Shown here piece after piece: positions 50,345-60,649 of a stretch of DNA of 64,000 bases. The DNA is from Taibaiella helva (GTDB taxonomy: Bacteria; Bacteroidota; Bacteroidia; Chitinophagales; Chitinophagaceae), in NCBI RefSeq assembly GCF_003545695.1, contig NZ_QUZZ01000001.1:583273-647272 (forward strand), given 5' to 3'. Each line of letters starts with the position of its first letter. The stretch's first letter is position 1. The translations under genes and the position numbers were made by a program. The notes below the pieces were generated by a model. That model made no database searches. It was not told where the DNA came from and was given only the letters and a program-made list of their open reading frames with translations.

Positions 50345-52408
50345 ATGCCCAATCGTTTGCAATACGAGTCCAGCCCTTACCTGCAACAACACGCCCATAA
50401 CCCCGTCGATTGGTATCCCTGGGGCAACGAGGCTTTTGAACGGGCCAGGCAGGAACATAAGCCGGTGCTGGTGAGCATCGGCTATTCGGCATGTCACTGG
50501 TGCCACGTTATGGAGCATGAAAGCTTCGAAGATCCGGCAGTAGCGGCATTCATGAACGAGCATTTCATCAATATCAAAGTAGACCGCGAGGAGCATCCTG
50601 ATGTGGACCACTTGTACATGGATGCGCTACAAGCCATGACCGGATCGGGGGGCTGGCCGCTGAATATGTTTGTTACGCCAGACCGGAAACCTTTTTATGG
50701 CGGGACTTATTTCCCGCCCGAAAACCGTTATGGACGCAGCTCCTGGCGACAGCTGCTGGAAGCCCTGCACCGGGCCTGGCACGAAAAGCCGGAAGAGATC
50801 AGGCTGCAGTCGGAACAAATGCTGGAGCACCTGAAGCAAGCTTCCCTGGTTGCTGCTGCAACCGGGCATGACGAAGCGATCAGCTTGTCTGTAGTCGATA
50901 CCATTGCCGCCAACCTGCTGCAGCAGGCCGATACGGAAGAAGGCGGATTCGGTCCCGCGCCTAAATTCCCGGCCACCGGATCGATCCGGTACCTGCTGGA
51001 ATACCAGCACTACCATCGTGACCGGCAACCCGAAAGGGCGCAGGCCGCCTGGCAACAGGCCTTGCTGAGCCTGGATAAAATGATCGGCGGCGGTATCTAT
51101 GACCAGCTCGGTGGCGGCTTCGCCCGCTATGCGACGGACAGGGAATGGCTGGTGCCGCACTTTGAAAAAATGCTTTATGATAATGCGCTTCTGGTCGAAG
51201 TGCTATCCACTGCCTGCCGGCTCACCGGGAGGGCGGAATACAAGGAAGTGATCAGGGAAACCATTGCCTTCTGCCGCCGCGAGCTGGGCTTTATGGTAAC
51301 CGGCGGCTTCTGGTGTGCGCTGGATGCCGACTCGGAAGGAGAGGAAGGGAAATTTTATACCTGGACAATGGCGGAGTGGAGGGCAGCGGCGGCCGATATT
51401 CATCCAGCCGTACAGCAATACTTCGATGTGACGGAAGCCGGAAACTGGGAGGGAACCAATATCCTGCACCGGGCCGTTCCGGAAGCCGCGATCAGAGATG
51501 CTTTCTCCCTGGATGCTGCCGATTGGGAGCGGCTGCTCCGTGAAGCCAAAGAACAATTGTTTGCTGCCAGGAGCGGCCGCATACGGCCGGGGACCGATGA
51601 TAAGCAGCTGTTGTCCTGGAATGCGTTGATGAACATAGCGCTGGTAGAGGCTTTCATTGCCCTGGACGAACCGGGCTATCTTGAGGATGCCCGGAATCAT
51701 ATGCGCTGGATGCTGCAATGCTTCCTGCAGGCTGATGATAGCCTGATGCATGTGTACAAGGAGGGGCTTGTCCGTATTCCCGGTAAGCTCGACGATTATG
51801 CTTACCTGGTCAAAGCGCTTTGCCGGCTGGCTACTGCCGGCGGCGGCGAACAATGGCTGGAAACGGCGGCGCGGCTGATGCGGTACACCGACAGGCATTT
51901 CCTGCAGGAGGACAATCGTTTTTATTACTTCTCCTCTTCGCTCCAGGATGATATCCCGGTACGGAAAACAGAGCTATATGATGGTGCGACGCCATCGGCG
52001 AATGCGGTAATGATGGAGAACCTGTGGCTGATGGGTAGCCTGTACGAAGAAGGGCGCTGGATCGCGCGCAGCGAAGCCATGCTGCAGGCCATGAAGCAGA
52101 CCGTAATGCGCTACCCGGGGTCCTTTGCCTGCTGGGCTATTTTTCTGCAGCGATACCAGGCTGGCCTCAAGCAGCTGGTGATCGCCGGAGCCTCGGCGCA
52201 ACCGGCGCTGGAGCAATGGAACCGGCGGTTCCATCCCGAGGTATCGGCGATCGCAGTAAGCGGGGAAAAGCCGGTGCTGCCGGCAGCGCAGGGTAAATAC
52301 CGGCCGGGTTCCGAATACTTTTACTTGTGTTCGGGAATGAGCTGCCTGCCGCCGGTTACTTCGATAGACGCTGCGGAAGACCTGCTAAGCAAACAACGCG
52401 CCGACTGA
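50345..52408 (+). CDS. DUF255 thioredoxin-fold protein (YyaL/SSP411 family)
   Basis: A 687-residue protein. The N-terminal thioredoxin-like domain starts [24 protein letters not shown] and has the motif [17 protein letters not shown] near residues 45-60. [19 protein letters not shown] and [26 protein letters not shown] are highly conserved in the family. The remaining 500 residues form an alpha/alpha toroid like the glycosidase/epimerase fold ([61 protein letters not shown]). Biochemical function is not established. No signal peptide. Last gene of the probable three-gene operon. Confidence 0.93.
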   Translation: MPNRLQYESSPYLQQHAHNPVDWYPWGNEAFERARQEHKPVLVSIGYSACHWCHVMEHESFEDPAVAAFMNEHFINIKVDREEHPDVDHLYMDALQAMTGSGGWPLNMFVTPDRKPFYGGTYFPPENRYGRSSWRQLLEALHRAWHEKPEEIRLQSEQMLEHLKQASLVAAATGHDEAISLSVVDTIAANLLQQADTEEGGFGPAPKFPATGSIRYLLEYQHYHRDRQPERAQAAWQQALLSLDKMIGGGIYDQLGGGFARYATDREWLVPHFEKMLYDNALLVEVLSTACRLTGRAEYKEVIRETIAFCRRELGFMVTGGFWCALDADSEGEEGKFYTWTMAEWRAAAADIHPAVQQYFDVTEAGNWEGTNILHRAVPEAAIRDAFSLDAADWERLLREAKEQLFAARSGRIRPGTDDKQLLSWNALMNIALVEAFIALDEPGYLEDARNHMRWMLQCFLQADDSLMHVYKEGLVRIPGKLDDYAYLVKALCRLATAGGGEQWLETAARLMRYTDRHFLQEDNRFYYFSSSLQDDIPVRKTELYDGATPSANAVMMENLWLMGSLYEEGRWIARSEAMLQAMKQTVMRYPGSFACWAIFLQRYQAGLKQLVIAGASAQPALEQWNRRFHPEVSAIAVSGEKPVLPAAQGKYRPGSEYFYLCSGMSCLPPVTSIDAAEDLLSKQRAD

Positions 52409-52896
52409 AATGGCTGTACCGGTATTCTGCTGCTTTCCGGCAAAATATGTTTCAAACAGTTGTTTTGAAAAAAAAAAATTCTTTATTTAGCCCTCCGTTT
52501 CAACATAAGTGTGTGGGCGGGGGAAAAAAAAATTAACTGTATTGTTGCATTTTCAAAAATTTATTTGAATATTGTGACCCGTTGCAGAAAACCCTGTAGC
52601 AGATAAAAGCGGGCAGGGCAGTGTTTTGTAAAGGAACGGAAACAGGGGAAATATATTGTGGAAGGGCAAAGCAGCAGAAGGGTAACCAGGACTATTCCAC
52701 ACCAAACAAAAAGACCGCCGGAAGGTAAAGAACGAAAAAGCCTTTTTTTCATTCAGAAGTTTATTTTTCAAAACTTTGATTATCTTTCGGGCAAAATTGA
52801 CCAGTATTTCTTTATCAATAGCTGATAAGATCATACAACTACTTTAAACACGGCAATGATTGCTTTTATATACAGCAGGGCAAATCGGAAACCGAA
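52409..52896. other. AT-rich region upstream of gldKLMN
   Basis: About 490 bp with no supported gene. It contains poly-A tracts (near 52468 and 52527) and a near-consensus -7 sequence, TATCTTTC (52781-52788), which could start the gld transcript with a leader of about 100 nt. No clear terminator for the upstream operon was recognised. Confidence 0.45.
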
Positions 52897-54213
52897 ATGT
52901 ATGGAGCAATAACAATGACAAAAAACACACAGATGAAACAACTCTCCCTGAGTATTGCCACAGTGGCTATGGCTATGTTCGCAGCCAGTTGCGGACAGCC
53001 TACATCGCAAGGTCAGTTAGTGGGCGACTATTCTAACCGAATGAATTATAAAGCCCCTGCACCGGTTGGTATGGTTTTCGTAGAAGCAGGTGTACTGAAA
53101 TCAGGCTATAGCGATCAGGATATTCAGAATTCCATGGATGCGCCGGTCCGTACGTTCAATATGACCGGCTTTTACATGGACGCTACCGAGATCACGAATG
53201 CAGAATACCGTCAGTTTACCAACTGGGTTCGCGACTCGATCGCACATACAATACTGGGAGATTTTAAAGATAACGATGATGGCACACAGACCATCGACTG
53301 GGCTAACCGGCTGAAATGGAGTGATCCCGATGTACAGGATCAGTTGATGGGTATGTACATTGATGCCACCCAGACCGGTACCGGTAAAAAAGAGCTGGAC
53401 GTTTCCAAGCTGGAATACGTAAGCCGCAAATTTGATCTGGAAGGTTCTATTATGAATCCTGGTCAGCCGCGCACCAGCTTTGACATCAAGAAATCAGTTA
53501 AAGTTTATCCTGATACCACGGTTTGGATGAAGCAGTTTGCATATTCCAATAATGAACCGATCACGCGTCAGTACAACTGGTTCCCTGCATTCGACGAATA
53601 CCCTGTGGTGGGTGTGAACTGGATACAGGCCGGCGCCTTCTGTAACTGGAGGACCCTGCTATGGAAAGGTGAGCGTGAGAAGCGCAAGCTTTACTTTGAA
53701 GGTGAATTCCAGCTGCCTACTGAAAGCCAGTGGGAATGGGCTGCACGTGGCGGTCGTCAGTTGTCTCCTTATCCCTGGGGCGGCCCTTATACCATGAACC
53801 AGAAAGGTTGCTACCTGGCCAACTTTAAGCCAAACCGCGGCGATTACTCTGCCGATGGTGGTCTGTATACGGTACGGGCCAATGCTTACTGGCCTAATGA
53901 CTACGGTCTGTACAACATGTCTGGCAATGTTGCCGAGTGGACACGTTCTATCTATGTAAGGGATGCCTACAATGTAAATATGCTGTCTGACATGAACCCA
54001 GATATCAGGGCCCGCCTCAGCGAGACAGATCCCGCCTGGCAGCGCAGGATTGTGGTTAAAGGCGGCAGCTGGAGAGACCCCGCTCCCTACCTGAATGTAA
54101 GCTATCGTGACTATGAATTTGCGGATACCGCCAAAGCGTATATCGGTTTCCGTTGTGTATATGAGCAAGTGTACGGAGGTATTACCAACAACTCCGGCAG
54201 AGCTTCCAGATAA
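52897..54213 (+). CDS. gldK: Type IX secretion ring lipoprotein GldK (PorK)
   Basis: A lipoprotein of about 438 residues that, with GldN, forms the periplasmic ring of the T9SS under the outer membrane. A lipoprotein signal (MKQLSLSIATVAMAMFAASC) is best read from the in-frame ATG at 52933; ATGs at 52897 and 52915 are alternatives. The body is a formylglycine-generating-enzyme-like (FGE/sulfatase-modifying) domain: GFYMDATEITNAEYRQFTNW, PVVGVNWIQAGAFCNWR, QLPTESQWEWAARGG, GLYNMSGNVAEWTRS, VVKGGSWRD and YIGFRCVYE. Enzymatic activity is not expected. First gene of gldKLMN. Confidence 0.96.
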   Translation: MYGAITMTKNTQMKQLSLSIATVAMAMFAASCGQPTSQGQLVGDYSNRMNYKAPAPVGMVFVEAGVLKSGYSDQDIQNSMDAPVRTFNMTGFYMDATEITNAEYRQFTNWVRDSIAHTILGDFKDNDDGTQTIDWANRLKWSDPDVQDQLMGMYIDATQTGTGKKELDVSKLEYVSRKFDLEGSIMNPGQPRTSFDIKKSVKVYPDTTVWMKQFAYSNNEPITRQYNWFPAFDEYPVVGVNWIQAGAFCNWRTLLWKGEREKRKLYFEGEFQLPTESQWEWAARGGRQLSPYPWGGPYTMNQKGCYLANFKPNRGDYSADGGLYTVRANAYWPNDYGLYNMSGNVAEWTRSIYVRDAYNVNMLSDMNPDIRARLSETDPAWQRRIVVKGGSWRDPAPYLNVSYRDYEFADTAKAYIGFRCVYEQVYGGITNNSGRASR

Positions 54214-54286
54214 GTGGGCGTGTTGCGGCGTGGATTTTATTTTATCATCATCTAATTTCAATCGTAAAAAAGCAAATTAAAAAGAA

Positions 54287-55129
54287 ATGGGCTCAATATC
54301 TTTGTTTTTTGAAACCAAGCAAGGTAAATACATTAAGAATCTGATCATCGGTGTAGGGGCTGGCGTAGTACTTCTGGGTGCGCTTTTTAAAATCCAGCAC
54401 TGGGAAGGTGCAAGCCTGATGCTTACTGTGGGTATGTGTACTGAAGCATTCATCTTCTGTTTGCTGGGTATCCTGCCTCCGCATAAAGATTACTACTGGG
54501 AGCGTTACTATCCCAACCTGGATGAGAATCCCCATGTTGAAGCATACAAAAAAGGCATGAAGTTCAAGCCCCCGGTATCTGCGTTGGGTGAGGCGGCCGG
54601 TGGCGGCAGCAATGCGACTGCATCACTGGATAAGCTGCTGGACGAAGCCAACATCAACGCGCCTAACCTGAAACGCCTGAATGAGAATTTCCAGCGTTTC
54701 GGACAAACCGTAGAGCAGATGAAAGACATCACTGATGTAACTGCTGCTACCGGTACTTACTCTCAAAGCGCCCGCGAGGCTGCCGACGCTCTCGGACAAA
54801 TGAAGAATACCTTCATCGGCGCTACGACTACACTGCAATCCTTTAACAATGCTGCCGACAGCACTGCTCAGTTCCATCAGCAAGTGCAAGTATTGTCTAA
54901 AAACCTGGGTTCGCTGAACCAGATCTACGAGGTAGAGCTTCAGGATGCCAACAACCATCTGAAGGCGATGAACAAATTCTACAGCAACTTGGTAAACGCT
55001 TCCGATGCCATGGCATCCAGCGCTTCCGATGCTGTAGCTGCCAAAGAGCAGATCGCTACCTTGTCCAAGAACCTGGCACAGCTGAATAACATCTACGGCA
55101 ATATGCTGAGCGCTATGCAAGGCCGCTAA
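54287..55129 (+). CDS. gldL: T9SS motor protein GldL (PorL)
   Basis: A 280-residue inner-membrane protein. Two membrane helices near the N-terminus (IKNLIIGVGAGVVLLGALFKI and SLMLTVGMCTEAFIFCLLGIL) form, with GldM, the proton-driven motor that powers secretion and gliding. A glutamate lies within the second helix (CTEAFIF), as in the proton-path Glu of known GldL. LPPHKDYYWERYYP follows, and the rest is a long cytoplasmic coiled-coil region (LDKLLDEANINAPNLKRLNENFQRFGQTV). It lies 73 bp after gldK. Confidence 0.97.
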   Translation: MGSISLFFETKQGKYIKNLIIGVGAGVVLLGALFKIQHWEGASLMLTVGMCTEAFIFCLLGILPPHKDYYWERYYPNLDENPHVEAYKKGMKFKPPVSALGEAAGGGSNATASLDKLLDEANINAPNLKRLNENFQRFGQTVEQMKDITDVTAATGTYSQSAREAADALGQMKNTFIGATTTLQSFNNAADSTAQFHQQVQVLSKNLGSLNQIYEVELQDANNHLKAMNKFYSNLVNASDAMASSASDAVAAKEQIATLSKNLAQLNNIYGNMLSAMQGR

Positions 55130-55229
55130 GCCGGGATGTATTGTTAACCTGTTAAAATCGGAGCCTAACCGGAAATACCGGCAGGGCTTCCTGTAAAAAA
55201 GTTTTTAAAACAATAGAAAAAGTTAAAGG

Positions 55230-56774
55230 ATGGCTTTACCTAAAGATCCCCGGCAGTTGATGATCAACCTGATGTATTTGGTGTTGACAGCCATGCTTGC
55301 CTTAAATATTACCAAGGAGGTCCTTACGGCCTTTATGACGATCAATGGGAGTATCGAAAAATCCAACGGCACAATTATCGACAAGAATAACGCCTTCTAT
55401 AAGTCTTTTGATGATGCCGAAGCTACGGCCGATCGTGCAAAAGTGAAACCATATAACGATAAGGCGAAAGAGATCAAAGCGAAGTCGGAAGAGCTGTATA
55501 AATTCCTGGATACCTGGAAAGAGGATATCATTGCTAAATCAGGTGGGTGGGATATCGTGAACGGAGTAAAAGAAATCAAAAGCCCGGAAGACATCAATAC
55601 TCCCACAATGCTGCTTGTAGAGCAAAAAAAAGGGGATGAAATCAAAAAACGTCTTACTGAATTCGGTCAATTTGTATTGCAGCGTGTAGACAATCCTGCA
55701 GACAAGGACAGGCTGGCAAAGCAGATTCCCATCCAGATCAAGGATCTGCCTAGAACAGAAGATAACCCGAATGGCGACTGGACTTATGGTACTTTCCATA
55801 ACATACCTGTAGTGGCTTCTGTGGCAATGTTCTCCAAGTTCCAGAATGATGTGAAGAATGCTGAGTCTATGGTGCTGGACTACCTGGCTTCCCAGGTTTA
55901 CCTTAAGGATAAGAAGTTTGATGCGCTGGTGGCTATTGCCACACCAAGCACGACTTATGCGCTGGAAGGACAGGAGATCAACACTCAAATCGTATTGGCA
56001 GCTTACAATAAATCTGTCAATCCCGGAATGTCTTCTTCAGCAGGCCCCGTTCAGGTTAAGGATGGTGTGGGTACTTTGAAAATCAAGGCTTCTGGTGCTG
56101 GTCCCAAAACGGTAAACGGTGTGATCACTATCGAAACTAACGGTGAGAAAGAATCATATCCTTATAAGTTTGAATACACGGTAGGTTCTGCCGGCGCTTC
56201 CCTGCAGCTGGATAAGATGAATGTTATGTATATCGGTGTGGATAACCCGGTAACCTTGTCCGCTTCCGGTTATAACATTGAAGATGTTACCCTCAATATG
56301 CCTTGGGCTGAAAAAGCCAGTGCCGGCAAAGGAAAGTACAATGTGCGTGTTAATAAGCAGGGTACCTTCGACTGGTCGATTTCTGCAACAGGACGTGGTG
56401 GCAGCACCGGCGGCAATATCAGTACAGGAAAGATCCGTGTTAAATACATCCCCGCACCTACTGCAACTGTAGGCGGTATTGCTACCGGCCGTATGGAAGC
56501 TGCTAAGGCCAAAGTGCAGCAGGGGGTGATTGCCAAGCTGGATAATTTCGATTTTGATACCAAGTTTGAAGTATTAAGTTTCCGCTTCGGATATGTTCCG
56601 AAGAATGGCGAATATGCTGAGGTGGAAAACGGTGGGGCGAGGTTTACAGCGGGAGTAAAAGCCTATTTGGATCGTTCCAAACCTGGTGATCGCTGGATTT
56701 TTGAAAACGTAAAGGCTAAAGGCCCTGATGGCAGGATACAAACCATCAACTCTGTAACAATAACTCTGTATTAA
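55230..56774 (+). CDS. gldM: T9SS motor/stalk protein GldM (PorM)
   Basis: A 514-residue protein with one N-terminal membrane helix (LMINLMYLVLTAMLALNITKEVL), preceded by MALPKDPRQ as is typical. The periplasmic part folds as a helical domain followed by beta domains and spans the periplasm as a dimer linking the GldL motor to the GldK/GldN ring. Family-typical blocks are VKDGVGTLKIKASGAG, VEYTVGSAGASLQLDKMNVMYIGVDNPV (read in shorter pieces) and GGNISTGKIRVKYIPAPTATVGG. It lies 100 bp after gldL and 21 bp before gldN. Confidence 0.97.
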   Translation: MALPKDPRQLMINLMYLVLTAMLALNITKEVLTAFMTINGSIEKSNGTIIDKNNAFYKSFDDAEATADRAKVKPYNDKAKEIKAKSEELYKFLDTWKEDIIAKSGGWDIVNGVKEIKSPEDINTPTMLLVEQKKGDEIKKRLTEFGQFVLQRVDNPADKDRLAKQIPIQIKDLPRTEDNPNGDWTYGTFHNIPVVASVAMFSKFQNDVKNAESMVLDYLASQVYLKDKKFDALVAIATPSTTYALEGQEINTQIVLAAYNKSVNPGMSSSAGPVQVKDGVGTLKIKASGAGPKTVNGVITIETNGEKESYPYKFEYTVGSAGASLQLDKMNVMYIGVDNPVTLSASGYNIEDVTLNMPWAEKASAGKGKYNVRVNKQGTFDWSISATGRGGSTGGNISTGKIRVKYIPAPTATVGGIATGRMEAAKAKVQQGVIAKLDNFDFDTKFEVLSFRFGYVPKNGEYAEVENGGARFTAGVKAYLDRSKPGDRWIFENVKAKGPDGRIQTINSVTITLY

Positions 56775-56795
56775 TTATTTATAAATTTAGGGAAC

Positions 56796-57695
56796 ATGAA
56801 CATCCTGAATAAAATTGGTTTGACTTTAGGGATCCTTTCTTTGGGCAGTGCGGCTTTTGCACAAAATCCGTCGGTAACCGATCCGTCACAGCCCCAGGCC
56901 TCTGCCGAAGCGGTAAACGCTAGCTGGAAGCCGTCCCTGGTAAAGGATGGGATCATTGATAAAGTGCCGCACCTGAACAAGTCCTTAGGCTTTTCGGATA
57001 TCCGTGAGATCGATGCGGCATGGAAGCGTCGGGTATGGCGCCAGATCGATGTCCGCCAGAAACAAAACCAGGCCTTTGTTTATGAAGGGGATGAATATTC
57101 GGGTGGTGGTTCTTTCGTCGAAATTCTGATTGATGCTGTGAAGAAAGGTAAGATATCGGCCTATGGTGTGATGGATGATCGCTTTACGACACCCCTGGAT
57201 ATGGACGCTTTTGATAAATCGATCTCCGGAACGGAAGATTCTGCTTTGGTTGTAGATCCTATCACACAGGAAGAAACCTGGGTGAAAACACGCCGTGAGT
57301 TTGACATCAGCGCTGTAACAAAATACCAGCTGAAGGAAGACTGGATTTTTGATCGCAATACCGGCCGTATGGTGGTACGCATCATCGGCATTGCGCCTAT
57401 GATCGACAGGACAGACGATGGTGTATTCCGCGGATCTATGCTTATGTTCTGGCTGTATTATCCCGATCTGCGCAAGCTGCTGGCTAATTACGAAGTGTAC
57501 AATCCCCAAAACGACCTGCACCGCATGTCCTGGGCCGATTTCTTCGATGGCCGCTACTTTGCCAGCTATGTGATCAAAACTTCCGCCAACAACGCCCGTG
57601 GCGCCAAATTCAGCGGCGATCTGCGGGGCCTTGAAGAAGGCGAAAAAGCGATCGAAGTATTGCGCGAAAAAGAAGACGATATGTGGCAACGCTAA
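56796..57695 (+). CDS. gldN: T9SS ring protein GldN (PorN)
   Basis: A 299-residue periplasmic protein with a signal peptide ending SAAFAQ. It joins GldK in the T9SS ring. Conserved blocks include SDIREIDAAWKRRVWRQIDVRQKQN, AYGVMDDRFTTPLDMDAF, YQLKEDWIFDRNTGRMVVRIIGIAPM and MFWLYYPDLRKLLANYEVYNPQND, followed by MSWADFFDGRYFASYVIKTSA. Length is typical. Last gene of gldKLMN; a strong terminator follows. Confidence 0.97.
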   Translation: MNILNKIGLTLGILSLGSAAFAQNPSVTDPSQPQASAEAVNASWKPSLVKDGIIDKVPHLNKSLGFSDIREIDAAWKRRVWRQIDVRQKQNQAFVYEGDEYSGGGSFVEILIDAVKKGKISAYGVMDDRFTTPLDMDAFDKSISGTEDSALVVDPITQEETWVKTRREFDISAVTKYQLKEDWIFDRNTGRMVVRIIGIAPMIDRTDDGVFRGSMLMFWLYYPDLRKLLANYEVYNPQNDLHRMSWADFFDGRYFASYVIKTSANNARGAKFSGDLRGLEEGEKAIEVLREKEDDMWQR

Positions 57696-57711
57696 GCCAG
57701 ATTTTTTAAGG

Positions 57712-57740
57712 AAAAGCCGGGATCTTGTCCCGGCTTTTTT
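57712..57740 (+). terminator. Terminator of gldKLMN
   Basis: AAAAGCCGGGA pairs with TCCCGGCTTTT around a 5-nt loop, followed by more Ts. It begins 17 bp after the gldN stop. Confidence 0.93.
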
Positions 57741-57788
57741 ATGTATTAGTTTTTACATTTTGCAAACAAAAATTGACTGTCAATTGAG

Positions 57789-57796
57789 TAAGTTTG
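57789..57796 (+). promoter_or_regulatory. -7 element of the M28 peptidase gene
   Basis: TAAGTTTG matches TAnnTTTG. The ATG is about 53 nt downstream. No -33 at the usual distance. Confidence 0.5.
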
Positions 57797-57848
57797 CACA
57801 TCATTTATCCCGGCCGCCGGGACAGTCCATTTAATCAATCCAGCGTTA

Positions 57849-59549
57849 ATGAGAAGAGTTGTTGCAGTCTCCCGGTTCCTGATGGTGCTATCCTGGGTGA
57901 CCACGGCCCAATTGGCCGGAGCCCAGATATGGAAAAAGATCTTACCCGATAAAGATAAGAAGGAAGAAAAGCAGCAGGTGCCGGACGAGAATGCCGAGGC
58001 GGTCATACAGCAGCTGCGCGCAGATATCAATTACCTGGCGTCGGATCAGCTCGAAGGCCGGCGTACGGGTACCAAAGGAGAAGCGCTGGCCGGTATGTAT
58101 ATTGAAAAGCGTATGGGGCAGATAGGGCTGCTGCCTTACGGGCAAAACTACCGCCGCCCCTTCAGGTTTGAATGGGGCGAGGAGCTAACGCCTGAGCTGC
58201 GTTTCTCCATCAGCAACAAATACATTTCTGTGCCGGAAGATGCTTTCCCTGCGCCCTTTTCAGCGGCAGCGAAGGATGAGAATTATGTATTGCCTGAAAG
58301 CATGGAAGCCAACAGCCCCTGGCTTATTTCCCTCTACGAATCGGAAGCGGATGCGAACAACGCGCATTTCGACTGGGAAAAGCAGACCTTCGACCGTGCG
58401 CGTAAGGCGGCAGAAAGAGGGGCCACATCCGTACTGTTCTATGACAAATATGGCAGCAAATACTTTCCTGCTTTCCCCAAAAGATCGGATTATGAAAGCC
58501 TGGACATTCCGGTAATGGTGCTGGGCAAAAAGGTCTATGACCAGTACATTAAAGAGATGAAGGTGATGCAGCCGGTAATGATGAACGTTACCTTCAGAAA
58601 GGAGTACCGTACTGGAACCAATATTGTAGGCTATATCAACAACAACGCGGCGCAGACAGTGATTATCGGAGCACATTACGATCACCTGGGCTATGGCGAA
58701 GATGGCAGCTCCCGTGCCGCCGACGGCGTAAAAGCGGTGCACAATGGCGCTGATGATAATGCCAGCGGCGTAGGCGCTTTGCTGGCTGTTGCAGCGAAGA
58801 TCAGGCAATCGGCGACGATGAAGAAATACAACTATCTCTTTATCGCCTTTTCGGCCGAAGAGCTGGGCCTGCTGGGCTCAAAAGCCTTTGTGAACGATAA
58901 GGACTTTAACCGGAAGAAGGCAGCCTATATGATCAATATGGATATGGTAGGCCGGCTGAGCCCTGACCGTAAGCTGACCATAGGCGGTATGGGCACTTCA
59001 CCCGTATGGCCCGGCGTGGTGGCTTCGATCGGGAGCAATTTCAAAATTGTCAAAGACAGCTCGGGCATCGGTCCCTCCGATCATACCTCTTTTTACAATG
59101 ATAGCATACCCGTTCTGTTCTTCTTTACCGGTACCCATAGCGATTACCACAAGCCTTCGGACGATGCGGCAAAGATCAATTTCGTAGGGACTAAGGATAT
59201 CGTGAACTATGTATTCGGTATCACTACCGCAATGGAAAAGCAGCCTTCACCTTTGTTCACCACCACGCGTAACACGGCAATGACCCGGACCAGCTTCAAA
59301 GTAACGCTGGGCATTATGCCCGACTACAGCTACCAGGAAGGCGGTGTGCGCATCGATGGTGTGATCGATGGAAAGCCCGCAGCCAAAGCAGGTCTGAAGC
59401 AGGGCGATATCGTGCTGCAAATGGGCGCTATTAAGATCAATGGCATGCAGTCCTACATGGAAGCCCTGGGCAGCTTCAATCCCGGGGATAAAACAACCAT
59501 TAAAGTAAAACGGGGGCCGACCGTACAGGAATTCCCCCTTGTATTCTGA
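57849..59549 (+). CDS. Secreted M28 family metallopeptidase with PA and PDZ domains
   Basis: A 566-residue zinc aminopeptidase-like enzyme with a signal peptide ending LAGAQ. A short charged segment (DKDKKEEKQQ) follows. A protease-associated region lies around 100-250. The M28 catalytic domain has the five metal ligands in order: GAHYDHLG, NGADDNASG, FSAEELGLLG (Glu pair), INMDMVGR and SDYHKPSDD. A PDZ domain fills the last 90 residues (DGVIDGKPAAKAGLKQGDIVLQMG in two pieces, KVKRGPTVQEFPL). No sorting tail, so a periplasmic or outer-membrane-associated place is likely. Monocistronic. Confidence 0.92.
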   Translation: MRRVVAVSRFLMVLSWVTTAQLAGAQIWKKILPDKDKKEEKQQVPDENAEAVIQQLRADINYLASDQLEGRRTGTKGEALAGMYIEKRMGQIGLLPYGQNYRRPFRFEWGEELTPELRFSISNKYISVPEDAFPAPFSAAAKDENYVLPESMEANSPWLISLYESEADANNAHFDWEKQTFDRARKAAERGATSVLFYDKYGSKYFPAFPKRSDYESLDIPVMVLGKKVYDQYIKEMKVMQPVMMNVTFRKEYRTGTNIVGYINNNAAQTVIIGAHYDHLGYGEDGSSRAADGVKAVHNGADDNASGVGALLAVAAKIRQSATMKKYNYLFIAFSAEELGLLGSKAFVNDKDFNRKKAAYMINMDMVGRLSPDRKLTIGGMGTSPVWPGVVASIGSNFKIVKDSSGIGPSDHTSFYNDSIPVLFFFTGTHSDYHKPSDDAAKINFVGTKDIVNYVFGITTAMEKQPSPLFTTTRNTAMTRTSFKVTLGIMPDYSYQEGGVRIDGVIDGKPAAKAGLKQGDIVLQMGAIKINGMQSYMEALGSFNPGDKTTIKVKRGPTVQEFPLVF

Positions 59550-59566
59550 TCAACGATTCCATCCTG

Positions 59567-59595
59567 AGCCACCCTCCGACACCCGGAGGGTGGCT
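59567..59595. terminator. 12-bp hairpin after the M28 peptidase gene
   Basis: AGCCACCCTCCG pairs with CGGAGGGTGGCT around a 5-nt loop, 18 bp after the stop. There is no T-run, so it is a terminator candidate only. Confidence 0.6.
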
Positions 59596-59687
59596 TCTGC
59601 TATCCCCGTCGAGGGGGGTAAAAAATATGGCGTTTCAAGGGTTTTAACTTATTTTAGCAATACGAAATAGCGTGTTTTTTTGACGAT

Positions 59688-60563
59688 ATGCAATTGAATA
59701 GAGAGATACAGGCGCTGCTGCACCTGGTAGATGATCCGGATAGAGAAGTGTTTGATACCGTAGCCAGCCAATTGCTTCGCTACGGAAAGGAGATCATCCC
59801 CAACCTGGAGCAGCTATGGGAAACGACCGAGGACGAAGGCGTGCAGTACCGGATCGAAAACCTGATCCACAGGGCGCTGTTTACCGACCTGCAGCACGAA
59901 TTTGCCTCCTGGGCCCGTGAGCCGGCGCCTTCGCTGTTCAAAGGAGCTATGCTGGTGGCCAAATACCGCTATCCCGAGCTCAATACCCAGCAGCTGATGA
60001 AGCAGCTGGACCAGATGCGCCGCAATATCTGGCTCGAGCTCAACTACTATCTTACGCCGCTGGAGCAGATCAATGTGGTCAATAGTATCCTGTACAACTA
60101 TTACAAGCTACAGGGTAAGGAGATCACGGAAAGGGATCCGGCGCTATTCTATATCAACGCCACCATGGAGAACAAGCAGGGTAATGCTTTTTCCATTGGT
60201 GTGATCTACCTGTCGCTCTGCGAGTTGCTGGATATTCCCATCTTCGCCGTAGGGCTTCCCCGGCAGTTTGTGATCGCCTATTTCGATACACAATATCATT
60301 TTATGACGCCCGATACGGAGCCGGTGCAAACCATCCAGTTCTATATCGACCCCGTCAATGGTATGGTCTATACGCAGAATGATGTAGAAGTATACCTGAA
60401 GAAAATAGGCGCGGGACATGAAGAACATTTTTTCCGGCCCCTGAGCAATAAAGAAGTGATCATACGGATGCTGGAAGAAATGGCGCTGACCTACGACTAT
60501 GCCAATGAAGAAGATAAGTCGCAGGAGATGCACCAGCTGATCACCGTGCTGCGCAAGGATTAA
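59688..60563 (+). CDS. SirB1/transglutaminase-like (Transglut_core2) family protein
   Basis: A 291-residue cytoplasmic protein. Residues 1-80 are helical, HEAT-like (LLHLVDDPDREVFDTVASQLLRYGKEIIPNLEQLWE). The later part matches the SirB1 transglutaminase-like family: INVVNSILYNYYKLQG, RDPALFYINATMENKQGNAFSIGVIYLSLCELLDIPIFAVGLPRQFVIAYFD (one continuous conserved region) and IDPVNGMVYTQNDVEVYLKK. In transglutaminases the position after QGN is Cys. Here it is Ala, so a classical cysteine-catalysed reaction is unlikely. The function is unknown. No partner genes in the immediate vicinity. Confidence 0.85.
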   Translation: MQLNREIQALLHLVDDPDREVFDTVASQLLRYGKEIIPNLEQLWETTEDEGVQYRIENLIHRALFTDLQHEFASWAREPAPSLFKGAMLVAKYRYPELNTQQLMKQLDQMRRNIWLELNYYLTPLEQINVVNSILYNYYKLQGKEITERDPALFYINATMENKQGNAFSIGVIYLSLCELLDIPIFAVGLPRQFVIAYFDTQYHFMTPDTEPVQTIQFYIDPVNGMVYTQNDVEVYLKKIGAGHEEHFFRPLSNKEVIIRMLEEMALTYDYANEEDKSQEMHQLITVLRKD

Positions 60564-60637
60564 CGCTCCTTTTCCCATCTGCGGAAATTCATTTTTCTTT
60601 TTCGGTAGAAAAATTTCATAATTCGGTAAAACGGGCG

Positions 60638-60645
60638 TATCTTTG
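60638..60645 (+). promoter_or_regulatory. -7 element of the SRP RNA gene
   Basis: TATCTTTG matches TAnnTTTG and ends 5 nt before the inferred 5' end of the RNA, the expected distance. Confidence 0.65.
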
Positions 60646-60649
60646 CGCC

